DNA of 34,782 nt, from positions 1 through 34,782 of the forward strand of contig JBJHCR010000023.1 in assembly GCA_050486105.1 (NCBI GenBank), read 5' to 3'. This DNA is from JAEXNA01 sp050486105 (GTDB taxonomy: Bacteria > Vulcanimicrobiota > Xenobia > Xenobiales > JADMJV01). Of this stretch, positions 7,390 through 15,317 are shown one piece after another. The translations under genes were made by a program, and so were the position numbers. Numbering within the stretch: position 1 is the stretch's first letter; each line of letters starts with the position of its first letter. The notes beneath the pieces are model-generated. The model ran no database searches. It was not told where the DNA came from and saw nothing but the letters and a program-made list of their open reading frames with translations.

Positions 7390-9101
7390 CCACCGTTTCC
7401 CGCCACGAATACGCTGGCATATTTGGGCCCACCGTGGGCGATAAGATCCGTCTAGGAGACACCGACCTCTATATCGAGATCGAAAAGGACCTCAGGGTTT
7501 TCGGCGATGAGTTGATCTATGGAGGCGGAAAGACCCAGCGAGACGGCATGGGTTATGACAGCCAGATGACCAGAGCTGCCGGGGCGCTCGACTTGGTGAT
7601 CACTAATGTCACCGTGGTGGACGCCATTCAAGGGGTGGTGAAAGCTGATGTGGGCATCAGAGACGGCTTGATCGTCGGTATCGGTAAGGCGGGTAACCCC
7701 AACACTATGGAGGATGTCACACCGGGTCTGGCTGTGGGTCCTGCCACCGACGCTATTTCCGGAGAACACCTGATTCTCACCGCCGGTGGGATCGACACCC
7801 ACATTCACTACATTTGCCCCCAGCAAGTTTGGCACGGTTTGGCCAACGGAGTGACGACTTTTTGGGGAGGAGGGGTCGGTCCCACCGATGGATCCATTGG
7901 AACCACCGTGACCTCGGGTCCATGGAACATCGATAAGATGCTTTTGGCGATGGAGGAGATGCCGGTCAATATCGGCATTCTGGGCCGAGCCGGCTCCGGC
8001 CGTGCTCCCATCGTGGAGCAGATCGAAGCCGGGGTAGCCGGACTCAAGTGTCACGAAGATTGGGGAGCAACCCCTGCGGTCATACGCGAGACCTTGACCC
8101 TCTGTGATGAGTACGACGTGCAGATGAGCCTCCATTCCGACACCCTCAACGAAGGGGGTTTTGTGGAGGATACCATCGCCGCTTTTGAAGGGCGAACCGT
8201 CCACACCTTCCATTCTGAAGGAGCGGGGGGAGGGCACGCCCCGGACATCATTCGAGTGGCCGGAGAGATCAATGTTCTGCCGTCCTCAACCAACCCCACT
8301 CTGCCTTACGGCATCAATTCTCAGGCCGAATTGTTCGACATGATTATGGTCTGTCACAATCTGAGCCCTAAAATCCCTTCGGACGTGGCCTTCTCCGGCA
8401 GCCGTGTGCGAGCCGAGACCATCGCCGCTGAGAATGTGCTTCACGACCTCGGGGCCATTTCCATGTTTTCCAGCGACTCCCAAGCCATGGGTCGAGTGGG
8501 GGAGAACTGGCTTAGGGCCATCCAAACGGCGGATTTCATGAAAAAGAGCACCGGACCTTTGCCTGAGGATGCCCCGGGGAATGACAATTTTCGGGTATTG
8601 AGGTACGTGGCCAAGATCACCATCAATCCGGCGGTGGCTCAAGGGGCCAGTCACATGATTGGGTCCATCGAGCCCGGAAAGCTGGCGGACTTGGTGTTGT
8701 GGGAGCCGGCCTTCTTCGGAGCCAAGCCAAAGCTGATCATCAAGGGCGGCCTAATCAACTACGCGGTTATGGGAGATCCCAATGCCTCCTTGGCCCCACC
8801 AGAACCCACCATCTATCGTCCTATGTTCGGCACCATGGGGCGGGCCATGCGAGAGACTTGCGTCACCTTTGTCTCCGGTGCCGCTCACCGAGCGGGTGTG
8901 GCCCAGAAACTGGGATTGCAGCGGCAAGTTTTGCCAGTGAGGGGATGTCGCACCCCTACCAAGCACGACATGGTTCGCAACACCGCCACGCCGAAAATCG
9001 AGGTCGATCCGGAAACCTTCGCCGTGAAGGTGGACGGAGTCCACGCCACGGTGGAACCGGCGACCACGGTGTCTCTCAATCAACTGTATTTTTTCAGCTA
9101 G
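7386..9101 (+). CDS. ureC: Urease subunit alpha (catalytic)
   Basis: 571 residues, full length. Hydrolyses urea at a di-nickel centre. Ligands and catalytic residues are present: His139/His141 in DTHIH, carbamylated Lys221 in GLKCHEDWG, His250 in MSLHSDT, His276 in HTFHSEG, Asp364 in SSDSQAMGR. The mobile flap reads MVCHNL (321-326), keeping Cys323 and the general acid His324 but with Asn325 where MVCHHL has a second His. Everything seen predicts an active enzyme. It is translationally coupled to ureB by ATGA and followed by ureE after 19 bp. Confidence 0.98.
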   Translation: MTTVSRHEYAGIFGPTVGDKIRLGDTDLYIEIEKDLRVFGDELIYGGGKTQRDGMGYDSQMTRAAGALDLVITNVTVVDAIQGVVKADVGIRDGLIVGIGKAGNPNTMEDVTPGLAVGPATDAISGEHLILTAGGIDTHIHYICPQQVWHGLANGVTTFWGGGVGPTDGSIGTTVTSGPWNIDKMLLAMEEMPVNIGILGRAGSGRAPIVEQIEAGVAGLKCHEDWGATPAVIRETLTLCDEYDVQMSLHSDTLNEGGFVEDTIAAFEGRTVHTFHSEGAGGGHAPDIIRVAGEINVLPSSTNPTLPYGINSQAELFDMIMVCHNLSPKIPSDVAFSGSRVRAETIAAENVLHDLGAISMFSSDSQAMGRVGENWLRAIQTADFMKKSTGPLPEDAPGNDNFRVLRYVAKITINPAVAQGASHMIGSIEPGKLADLVLWEPAFFGAKPKLIIKGGLINYAVMGDPNASLAPPEPTIYRPMFGTMGRAMRETCVTFVSGAAHRAGVAQKLGLQRQVLPVRGCRTPTKHDMVRNTATPKIEVDPETFAVKVDGVHATVEPATTVSLNQLYFFS

Positions 9102-9120
9102 ACTTGAAAGAGCGTACTAT

Positions 9121-9717
9121 ATGGAGATAATCGAAAAGATTCTTGGAAATGCTGTAGAGTCAATCTGGGATGAGCGGAGCAAGAGTGCTCAAGTAGACTA
9201 TTTGAGACTCGACCAATGGGATGCCCAGAAAAACCGCTTTCGAAGGCGCACCGACAACGGCCAGGAACTTGCGGTGTCCCTTGAGCGAGGGACGGTGCTC
9301 AAGAATGGAGACGTCCTCAGTTGGGACGAGCAAACCAACACCCTGGTGGTAGCACAGATCGCTCTCAAGGAAGTGCTGGTGGTTCACCTGGAGAAGCTTC
9401 TCCAGGAAGAGCCGTCCTTACTTCTGAGGACGGCGGTGGAACTCGGGCATGCCCTCGGCAACCAGCACTGGCCAGCGGTGGTCAAGGAAGACCGGGTTTA
9501 TGTGCCCTTGGCGGTGGACCGCAAGGTTATGGCCTCGGTCATGAAGACCCATGCCTTCGAGGGGATCGAGTATGAATTCGTTCCTGGGGCGGAAGTGATT
9601 CCCTATTTGGCCCCTCACGAAGCCCGTCGACTTTTCGGTGGGGCCGAGGGACCGATTCATTCTCACAGCCATAGCCACGAGCATGCCCATGGCCATGAGC
9701 CTGCCCATTCGCATTGA
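9121..9717 (+). CDS. ureE: Urease nickel metallochaperone UreE
   Basis: 198 residues. The metal-binding domain contains the conserved LGNQHWP (112-118, His116), the dimer-interface nickel ligand of UreE. The C-terminus (180-198) is a His tail with nine His alternating with Ser, Glu, Ala and Gly, like the nickel-storing tail of Klebsiella UreE. It delivers nickel to the UreD-F-G complex. No strong ribosome site is seen before ATG 9121. It ends one base before the ureF start. Confidence 0.94.
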   Translation: MEIIEKILGNAVESIWDERSKSAQVDYLRLDQWDAQKNRFRRRTDNGQELAVSLERGTVLKNGDVLSWDEQTNTLVVAQIALKEVLVVHLEKLLQEEPSLLLRTAVELGHALGNQHWPAVVKEDRVYVPLAVDRKVMASVMKTHAFEGIEYEFVPGAEVIPYLAPHEARRLFGGAEGPIHSHSHSHEHAHGHEPAHSH

Positions 9718-9718
9718 G

Positions 9719-10405
9719 ATGACCATCACAGAGATCCTGCGCCTCTTGCAGTTTGGGGACTCGGTCTTGCCTGTGGGGGCCTTCTCCTTCAGCAATGGTT
9801 TGGAGACGGCGGTGCAGTTGGGGTTGGTGAAGGACAAGGAAACTCTCAAGGAGTTCACCCAAACGGCTCTGCAGCAAGCAGCAAACGTCGACGGGGTGGC
9901 TTTGTTGGTGACCCACAGGGCAGCTGGGGAGCAGAATCTCGATGAAGTCCTTCGCATCGATCGAGCCTTGCTTGCTCGGAAGGTTAATGAAGAGAGCGCC
10001 ACCATGGCGGTCCGCATGGGGCGCAAATTGGGGGAACTCGGTCAACGGGTGTTGGGATCGCAAACACTCAATCAGTGGCTGGAGCATATCAAAAAGGGGA
10101 AGACGCCCGGAACCTATGCCGTGGGGCAGGGGATCCTCTTCGCCGAACTGGGTTTGCCAGAGAAAGAGGCTTTCGCGGTGCACCAATACGGGGTTGCCTC
10201 CACCATCCTGGGAGCCTCTATGCGCTTGATGCGGGTGGACCACCTTGACACCCAAGAATTGCTCTATCAGGTGAACGCCGAGGCTGAAGAAGAGTATCTT
10301 AGGGTTTCTATCCTAACTCTCGAAGAAATGGCTTCCCACACTCCGGCTTTGGACATTTTTGCCGGCATCCACGTGAAATCTCACGTTCGACTATTTATGA
10401 ATTAG
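9719..10405 (+). CDS. ureF: Urease accessory protein UreF
   Basis: 228 residues, all-helical scaffold that links UreD to the UreG GTPase and gates nickel insertion. The start LLQFGDSVLPVGAFSFSNGLE is the diagnostic N-terminus of UreF, and the protein ends close to the usual length. I chose ATG 9719, one base after the ureE stop; the open frame runs 27 codons further up inside ureE, through its His-tail region, and is not expected to be translated. Confidence 0.95.
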   Translation: MTITEILRLLQFGDSVLPVGAFSFSNGLETAVQLGLVKDKETLKEFTQTALQQAANVDGVALLVTHRAAGEQNLDEVLRIDRALLARKVNEESATMAVRMGRKLGELGQRVLGSQTLNQWLEHIKKGKTPGTYAVGQGILFAELGLPEKEAFAVHQYGVASTILGASMRLMRVDHLDTQELLYQVNAEAEEEYLRVSILTLEEMASHTPALDIFAGIHVKSHVRLFMN

Positions 10406-10414
10406 GAGCAAAGC

Positions 10415-11050
10415 ATGAAGAAGATCTCGAGAATCGGCATTGGCGGGCCAGTCGGTTCGGGCAAGACCGCCATCATCGAAACCATCACCCCGCTGCTGTT
10501 GGAGATGGGCGCCAAAGTGCTGGTGATAACCAACGACATAGTGACCACCGAAGATGCCAAACACGTTCAACGCACTCTCAAAGGCGTCTTGCACGAGGAC
10601 CGCATCCTCGGAGTGGAGACCGGAGCCTGCCCTCACACGGCAGTGCGCGAAGACCCCAGTATGAACCTGGCAGCCGTGGAAGACATGGAGGCTCGCTTTC
10701 CCGACAGCAATGTGGTGCTCATAGAAAGTGGGGGAGACAATCTCACCTTGACCTTCAGTCCGGCTCTGGTGGATTTTTTCATCTACGTGATCGACGTGGC
10801 CGCTGGAGACAAGATCCCTCGGAAGAACGGACCGGGGATCAGCCAGTCCGACATTCTGGTTATCAATAAGACAGACTTGGCTCCCTATGTTGGCGCCAGC
10901 CTTGAGGTCATGGATCGAGACTCTCGTCTTATGAGAGGCGAGCGACCTTTCGTCTTCACCAATTGCAAGACCGGCGAGGGGATCCCTGAGTTGGTGGGCT
11001 TGATCCGTGAGGGTATTCTCTTTGACCTTGAGGTGGCAGGCTCGGTTTGA
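10415..11050 (+). CDS. ureG: Urease accessory GTPase UreG
   Basis: 211 residues. SIMIBI-class GTPase that dimerises around nickel and powers urease activation. P-loop GGPVGSGKT (10-18), the nickel-binding Cys-Pro-His motif at 72-74 within TGACPHTAVREDPSMN, and the guanine-specificity NKTD all present. AGGAG lies seven bases before the ATG. Its stop overlaps the TTG start of ureD. Confidence 0.97.
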   Translation: MKKISRIGIGGPVGSGKTAIIETITPLLLEMGAKVLVITNDIVTTEDAKHVQRTLKGVLHEDRILGVETGACPHTAVREDPSMNLAAVEDMEARFPDSNVVLIESGGDNLTLTFSPALVDFFIYVIDVAAGDKIPRKNGPGISQSDILVINKTDLAPYVGASLEVMDRDSRLMRGERPFVFTNCKTGEGIPELVGLIREGILFDLEVAGSV

Positions 11051-11970
11051 GCAGAGCTTGTTGGGATCTGGCCTCGGAGCTCGATCCGTATCGCGATGAA
11101 CCGGCCCAGATGGCCAGTGGCGCGGTGGGGAAGAACGGCTCTCTATTCCTGGAGTTCGAGAATCGGGGAAAGCGTTCGATCCTATCGAAGTTGAAGCGTC
11201 GGCTGCCGTATTTCGCCCATCGAGCCCTCTATTGGGACGAAGCACTCCCGGGACTGCCTTGCGTTTTCGTCATCACCACCACCGGTTGCCTGTTGCAAGG
11301 CGATCGCCTGCATCTAGGAGTGGAGTTGAAGGAGGGGGCTCAGGGCCACCTGGCTACTCAATCGGGAACTCAGATCCATTCCATGGACGCCAATTTCGCG
11401 GCCCAGACTCAAGAGTTCGTGCTTCAGGAAGGCAGCTACCTGGAGTATTTGCCTGACCCCATTTTCCCTCACGCGCGTTCGCGATTCTTCAGCAAGACGG
11501 TGATCCGAAGGGCCCCCACCGCAACCATGCTGATGTCCGAGATCCTCATGCCGGGGAGAAAATATTTGCAGGGTGGGGGAGAAATTTTCGAGTACGATTT
11601 GTACTCCTCTGAAGTTCGGGCCGAGGACTTGGATGGTGACGAGAAATTCACCGAAAAGATTGTGGTCAAGCCTAAGGAAGACTCCCAGAGGCAGATCGGC
11701 CGCATGGGGGACTTGGATGTTTTCGGCAATGTGTATCTGCTGACCTCGGCAGACAAGGCTGAAGAGGTATGGGCCCGCACTCCCACTGTTTATGACCGAG
11801 AGCGTGGGGTGGCTGCAGCCGTCAGCAAGCTGCCCAACGGGGCTGGGTTGGTCTATAAAGTGCTGGCTCGGGAATCTCAGCCCGCGGCCCACCAAGTGCG
11901 CGAGTTTTGGGCTACGGCTCGGAAAGTGGTAACCGGGGCCTCAGTCATGAAGCCTTTCTTGTGGCGATGA
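11047..11970 (+). CDS. ureD: Urease accessory protein UreD (UreH)
   Basis: 307 residues. Beta-rich scaffold that contacts apo-urease and carries nickel through an internal channel. Recognised by the LxTxSGTQIH-like strand, YLEYLPDP followed by HARSRFF, and MLMSEILMPGR. The start is TTG at 11047, overlapping the ureG stop (TTGA); the first in-frame ATG is well inside the conserved region, at about residue 22. Placement last among the maturation genes gives the order A-B-C-E-F-G-D, as in several Gram-positive operons. Stop overlaps the urea channel start (ATGA). Confidence 0.93.
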   Translation: MSRACWDLASELDPYRDEPAQMASGAVGKNGSLFLEFENRGKRSILSKLKRRLPYFAHRALYWDEALPGLPCVFVITTTGCLLQGDRLHLGVELKEGAQGHLATQSGTQIHSMDANFAAQTQEFVLQEGSYLEYLPDPIFPHARSRFFSKTVIRRAPTATMLMSEILMPGRKYLQGGGEIFEYDLYSSEVRAEDLDGDEKFTEKIVVKPKEDSQRQIGRMGDLDVFGNVYLLTSADKAEEVWARTPTVYDRERGVAAAVSKLPNGAGLVYKVLARESQPAAHQVREFWATARKVVTGASVMKPFLWR

Positions 11971-12974
11971 GCTGGTGGACTGAACAGGTCAAGGCTCACG
12001 CCGGGCTGCGCTTTGTCGATCGCTGCCTGAGAGGCTGCGCCCAAGTCATGTTTCAAAACCATCCCCTGACTGGCCTTTTCTTCCTCCTTGGCTTGAGTCT
12101 GGCAGCTGTTTTTTCGCACCATTCTGCCATAGCTTTTGGGGCCTGTTGGGGGGTGATAGTCTCCACTGCTTTGGCCTACTGGCTGAGGGTGGACAATGAG
12201 GGCCTCAATAGCGGACTCTTCGGATTCAACGGGGTTCTGGTGGGAGCCGCAGTGATGACCTTCTTGGGCGAAAGTCCCTACGTCTTTGTCCTGCTCACGG
12301 TGGGGGCGGCGGTGTCCGCCGTCGCCTTCATGGCTTTGGCCAATCTTTTCAAGACTTGGGAGGCTCCGGCCTTAACCTTTCCCTTTGTTCTAGTGACCTG
12401 GGTGCTGTTGCTCGCGGTCTACTCGTTTTCTCAGGTGCCGGTGGGAACTCTCTCCACCCCGAGTCTCCCAAGTCATTTGTCGCAAGCGGCTGCGGCCGGC
12501 ACCTTCACCTTGCCCTTTCTCGTCGAGAGCGTGTTCCATGGCATTGCTCAAGTTTTCCTGATTCAGGACCCTTGGGTGGGGCTACTCATCGTCGTGGGCC
12601 TGGCAATCAGTTCTCGATGGGCTGCCGCCTTGGCGGTTTCGGGTTCTTTGGTCGCGGTGCTCACGGCCTACTTTTTCGGAGCGGAACCCGAGGTCGTTCA
12701 CAGTGGCCTCTATGGATTCAGTCCGGTGTTGACGGCCATCGCCCTGGGTTGCACTTTTTATGCCCCAAGCGTTCGAGTCTTGTTGTTTTGTCTCTTGGGA
12801 ACGGTTTCCACCGTTTTCGCTCAGGCAGCCTTGGATGTGGTGGTGCAGCCCTTTGGAATTCCGACTCTCACGGCTCCCTTCGTGTTCACCACCTGGGTCT
12901 TCTTGCTGGCTAAGGGCGATCTCGATCCCGTACCCCACGCTGAGGTCCAGTTGTCCCCATTTGCTCGGGAGTAG
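11967..12974 (+). CDS. Urea channel of the UT/SLC14 family
   Basis: 335 residues, mostly hydrophobic, with the internal twofold repeat of urea transporters. First half: AQVMFQNHPLTGLFFLLG and GLFGFNGVLVG (83-93) and PALTFPFVLVTW. Second half: GLYGFSPVLTAIAL and PTLTAPFVFTTW. The channel lets urea diffuse into the cell, where urease consumes it. ATGA overlap with ureD fixes the start at 11967 rather than the upstream in-frame codon at 11907. This is a passive UT-type channel rather than the UrtABCDE importer, so the urea supply is probably not extremely scarce (inference). Confidence 0.93.
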   Translation: MSWWTEQVKAHAGLRFVDRCLRGCAQVMFQNHPLTGLFFLLGLSLAAVFSHHSAIAFGACWGVIVSTALAYWLRVDNEGLNSGLFGFNGVLVGAAVMTFLGESPYVFVLLTVGAAVSAVAFMALANLFKTWEAPALTFPFVLVTWVLLLAVYSFSQVPVGTLSTPSLPSHLSQAAAAGTFTLPFLVESVFHGIAQVFLIQDPWVGLLIVVGLAISSRWAAALAVSGSLVAVLTAYFFGAEPEVVHSGLYGFSPVLTAIALGCTFYAPSVRVLLFCLLGTVSTVFAQAALDVVVQPFGIPTLTAPFVFTTWVFLLAKGDLDPVPHAEVQLSPFARE

Positions 12975-13009
12975 AGGGGTTTGTTGGCGAGATCTGGTAA
13001 AGTTCTCGA

Positions 13010-14095
13010 GTGATTCTGACACCGGCAACTCGCTTGGCCTTCATTCTTGTGATCTTTTCGAGCACCATGCTTTGTGCGTGCCGTTCTCCGTTTGGAGAGA
13101 AGGGAGAACAGGTGGTCGTCTACACCCCCTTCCCCAAGGTCACCGCCAGGGAACTCAAGTACGAGTTTGAGGCTCGAACAGGAATCAAGGTGGTTCAGGT
13201 TCTCGAGGGAACCAGCCGAGTGCGAGGGCGCTTGCGGGCGGAAAAAGACGACCCCAATGCTGATGTGTGGTATGGGGGTGGCGGAATTCTCCCGTTCGTC
13301 GCTGCTGCTGATGAGGACCTGTTGGAGCCCTACATCCCGGCAGGCTACGAAGATATGCCGGTGCAACGAGGGAACATGCTGCTGCGGGACCCGGATTTTC
13401 GCTGGACCGGGATGTGCATCATTGCCTTGGGTTATGCCTATAATCCTCAGATTCTCAGCCCCGATGAGGCTCCCAAGACTTGGGACGACCTGATCGACCC
13501 CAAGTTTCGCAAGCAGATCGAAATGTGGGACCCGGGGACCAGCGGAACAGCCATGCTTTTTCTGGACTCGGTCTTGCTTCGCCACATCGAGCGTGGTGAA
13601 GGAGAAGAGGCCGGCTGGGACTACCTGAAAGAGTATTGGCAGAATCTCAAACGCTACACGGTGGAAGGCAAGCCGGCCTTTAATGTGGCGCGGGGAGCTA
13701 CCCCCATCGGGATCCACTTTGAACATCAAGTGTTAGAGTTCGTGGCCGAGCAGACCGGTGGAGACTTGTCGAGCATGAATGAGACCATCCGCTGGGAGCT
13801 CCCCCCGGACAGTCCGGTGATCGTGGACCCCATCGCTTTGATCAAAAACGGTCCCAATCAGGAAAACGGCAAGAAGTTTATCGACTTTGTCATGTCCGAA
13901 GACGGGCAGCGCATCGTCAACCGCTTCTTCTTTTCCGTCAACCCGGACTTGCCACCCCCGGAAGGCTTGGGAGACTGGACTTTGGACAAGCTCTCGGAGC
14001 GCGCCCAAGCTCTGGACCCCGTTTGGATGGCTGAACATTACGATAGGATTCGTAAGCGTTGGCAGAACGAGATAGAACAGATACCGCGTTTGTAA
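13010..14095 (+). CDS. ABC importer substrate-binding lipoprotein, ferric-ion/AfuA-like
   Basis: 361 residues with a hydrophobic N-terminus and lipobox LCAC ending at Cys24, so probably an anchored lipoprotein. It is a type-II periplasmic binding fold: VVVYTPFPKVTARELKYEFEARTGIKV at the mature start, PNADVWYGGGG, and YNPQ followed by PKTWDDLIDPKF, as in AfuA/FbpA and related phosphonate- or spermidine-type binders. The paired C-terminal Tyr typical of FbpA iron sites is not evident, so the ligand is open: ferric ion, a metal chelate or a small organic anion. Start is GTG 13010, 35 bp after the urea channel; ATPase and permease follow. Confidence 0.85.
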   Translation: MILTPATRLAFILVIFSSTMLCACRSPFGEKGEQVVVYTPFPKVTARELKYEFEARTGIKVVQVLEGTSRVRGRLRAEKDDPNADVWYGGGGILPFVAAADEDLLEPYIPAGYEDMPVQRGNMLLRDPDFRWTGMCIIALGYAYNPQILSPDEAPKTWDDLIDPKFRKQIEMWDPGTSGTAMLFLDSVLLRHIERGEGEEAGWDYLKEYWQNLKRYTVEGKPAFNVARGATPIGIHFEHQVLEFVAEQTGGDLSSMNETIRWELPPDSPVIVDPIALIKNGPNQENGKKFIDFVMSEDGQRIVNRFFFSVNPDLPPPEGLGDWTLDKLSERAQALDPVWMAEHYDRIRKRWQNEIEQIPRL

Positions 14096-14177
14096 ATTCT
14101 AGTCCTGGGAGGACACCCCATCAGATGCCCTGGGCGGTGGTCGGAATCGTTGTCCTAAGAACGAGCGGAGGGAAGAT

Positions 14178-15317
14178 ATGATGAGCACGGCTGAGCAACC
14201 GGTGGAGATCACGGTGATCAAGCTGATCAAGAAATTCGGGGCAACCAGGGCGGTGGACGCCATCGACTTTCGCATCGCTCCCGGAGAGTTTTTTTCCCTG
14301 TTGGGTTCAAGTGGCTGTGGTAAGACCACCACCTTGCGGTGCATCGCAGGGCTCGAACTTCCCAGTTCCGGTTCGATATTGTTTTCCGGCCAGGATGTAG
14401 CTATGGTGGCACCCCATCTTAGGGACTGCGGTATGGTCTTTCAGAACTATGCCCTCTTTCCTCATATGACGGTAGCCGACAACGTGGCCTATGGTCTGAT
14501 GGCCCGTCGATATCGGGAAGCAAGTGCTTTCAGGAAACTTCGTTCTCTGTTCGCTTCGGTGTTTGCCCTGCTTACTCCTCAAGACCGAGTCCAGGTGAAT
14601 GAAGCCTTGGACATGGTGGAGTTGGGGGGATATCAGGACCGCAAGCCTCAGCAACTCTCCGGGGGACAACAGCAGAGGGTGGCTCTGGCTCGAGCCTTGG
14701 TCACCAAGCCTAAGGTCTTGCTGTTCGACGAGCCGTTAGGAGCCCTAGACGCCAAGCTCCGAGTTAAAATGCGGGAAGAGATTCGAAACATCCAGCAGCG
14801 AGCCGGGATCACCACCGTCTATGTTACCCACGACCAGGAGGAGGCCTTGGCGGTCTCGGATCGGATCGCCGTCATGAATGGGGGCAAGATCGTTGGCCTG
14901 GGAACCCCAACTGAGCTCTACCGGAAACCCAGTTGTCGCTTTCTGGCCGACTTTCTAGGAATGACCAATCTCTTTCCGGTGACTGAGACGCTCGTAGGCA
15001 AGAAGTATGCCCTGGCAGAAGGAGTGGTCCTGAGCGCCGAGGAGGACACCGTCGGCGAAGGCAAAGGACGTTGGTTGGTACTCCGTCCGGATTCTGTGTT
15101 GTTCGTCCGAAATGGGGAGGAAGCTCCGGTGAACTCTCTTCCGTGTCGTCTCGAGCATCGTCTGTTCATGGGCACTTCGGTGGAGTATCTGCTGCAGGCT
15201 CCTTTTGGGCCACTCAGGGTTCTTCGACCGAGATCGGAGCCTGAACTAGAGGCTGAAGTGGGCGGCGAGGTAACGGTGTCCATCAGCCCCTCGGAGCTCT
15301 TGGTGGTATCCGAGTGA
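14178..15317 (+). CDS. ABC importer ATPase, PotA/FbpC-like with TOBE domain
   Basis: 379 residues. Walker A GSSGCGKTT (43-51), Gln89 of the Q-loop, LSGGQ (160-164), Walker B VLLFDE (180-185), switch His218. The C-terminal third has the TOBE-type beta region of MalK/PotA/FbpC ATPases. Compared with those proteins it carries about 25 extra, basic and hydrophobic residues after AYGLMARR (about 110-137), between the Q-loop and the signature in the helical subdomain. ATG 14178 or 14181, GGAGG upstream. The 82 bp before it hold a small GTCCT/AGGAC hairpin (14102-14114). Stop overlaps the permease start in GTGA. Confidence 0.92.
   Translation: MMSTAEQPVEITVIKLIKKFGATRAVDAIDFRIAPGEFFSLLGSSGCGKTTTLRCIAGLELPSSGSILFSGQDVAMVAPHLRDCGMVFQNYALFPHMTVADNVAYGLMARRYREASAFRKLRSLFASVFALLTPQDRVQVNEALDMVELGGYQDRKPQQLSGGQQQRVALARALVTKPKVLLFDEPLGALDAKLRVKMREEIRNIQQRAGITTVYVTHDQEEALAVSDRIAVMNGGKIVGLGTPTELYRKPSCRFLADFLGMTNLFPVTETLVGKKYALAEGVVLSAEEDTVGEGKGRWLVLRPDSVLFVRNGEEAPVNSLPCRLEHRLFMGTSVEYLLQAPFGPLRVLRPRSEPELEAEVGGEVTVSISPSELLVVSE

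Noticed and set aside
7452..8237. Minus-strand open frame of about 260 codons inside ureC
   Set aside because: Antisense to a highly conserved urease region, with no ribosome site or family signal.
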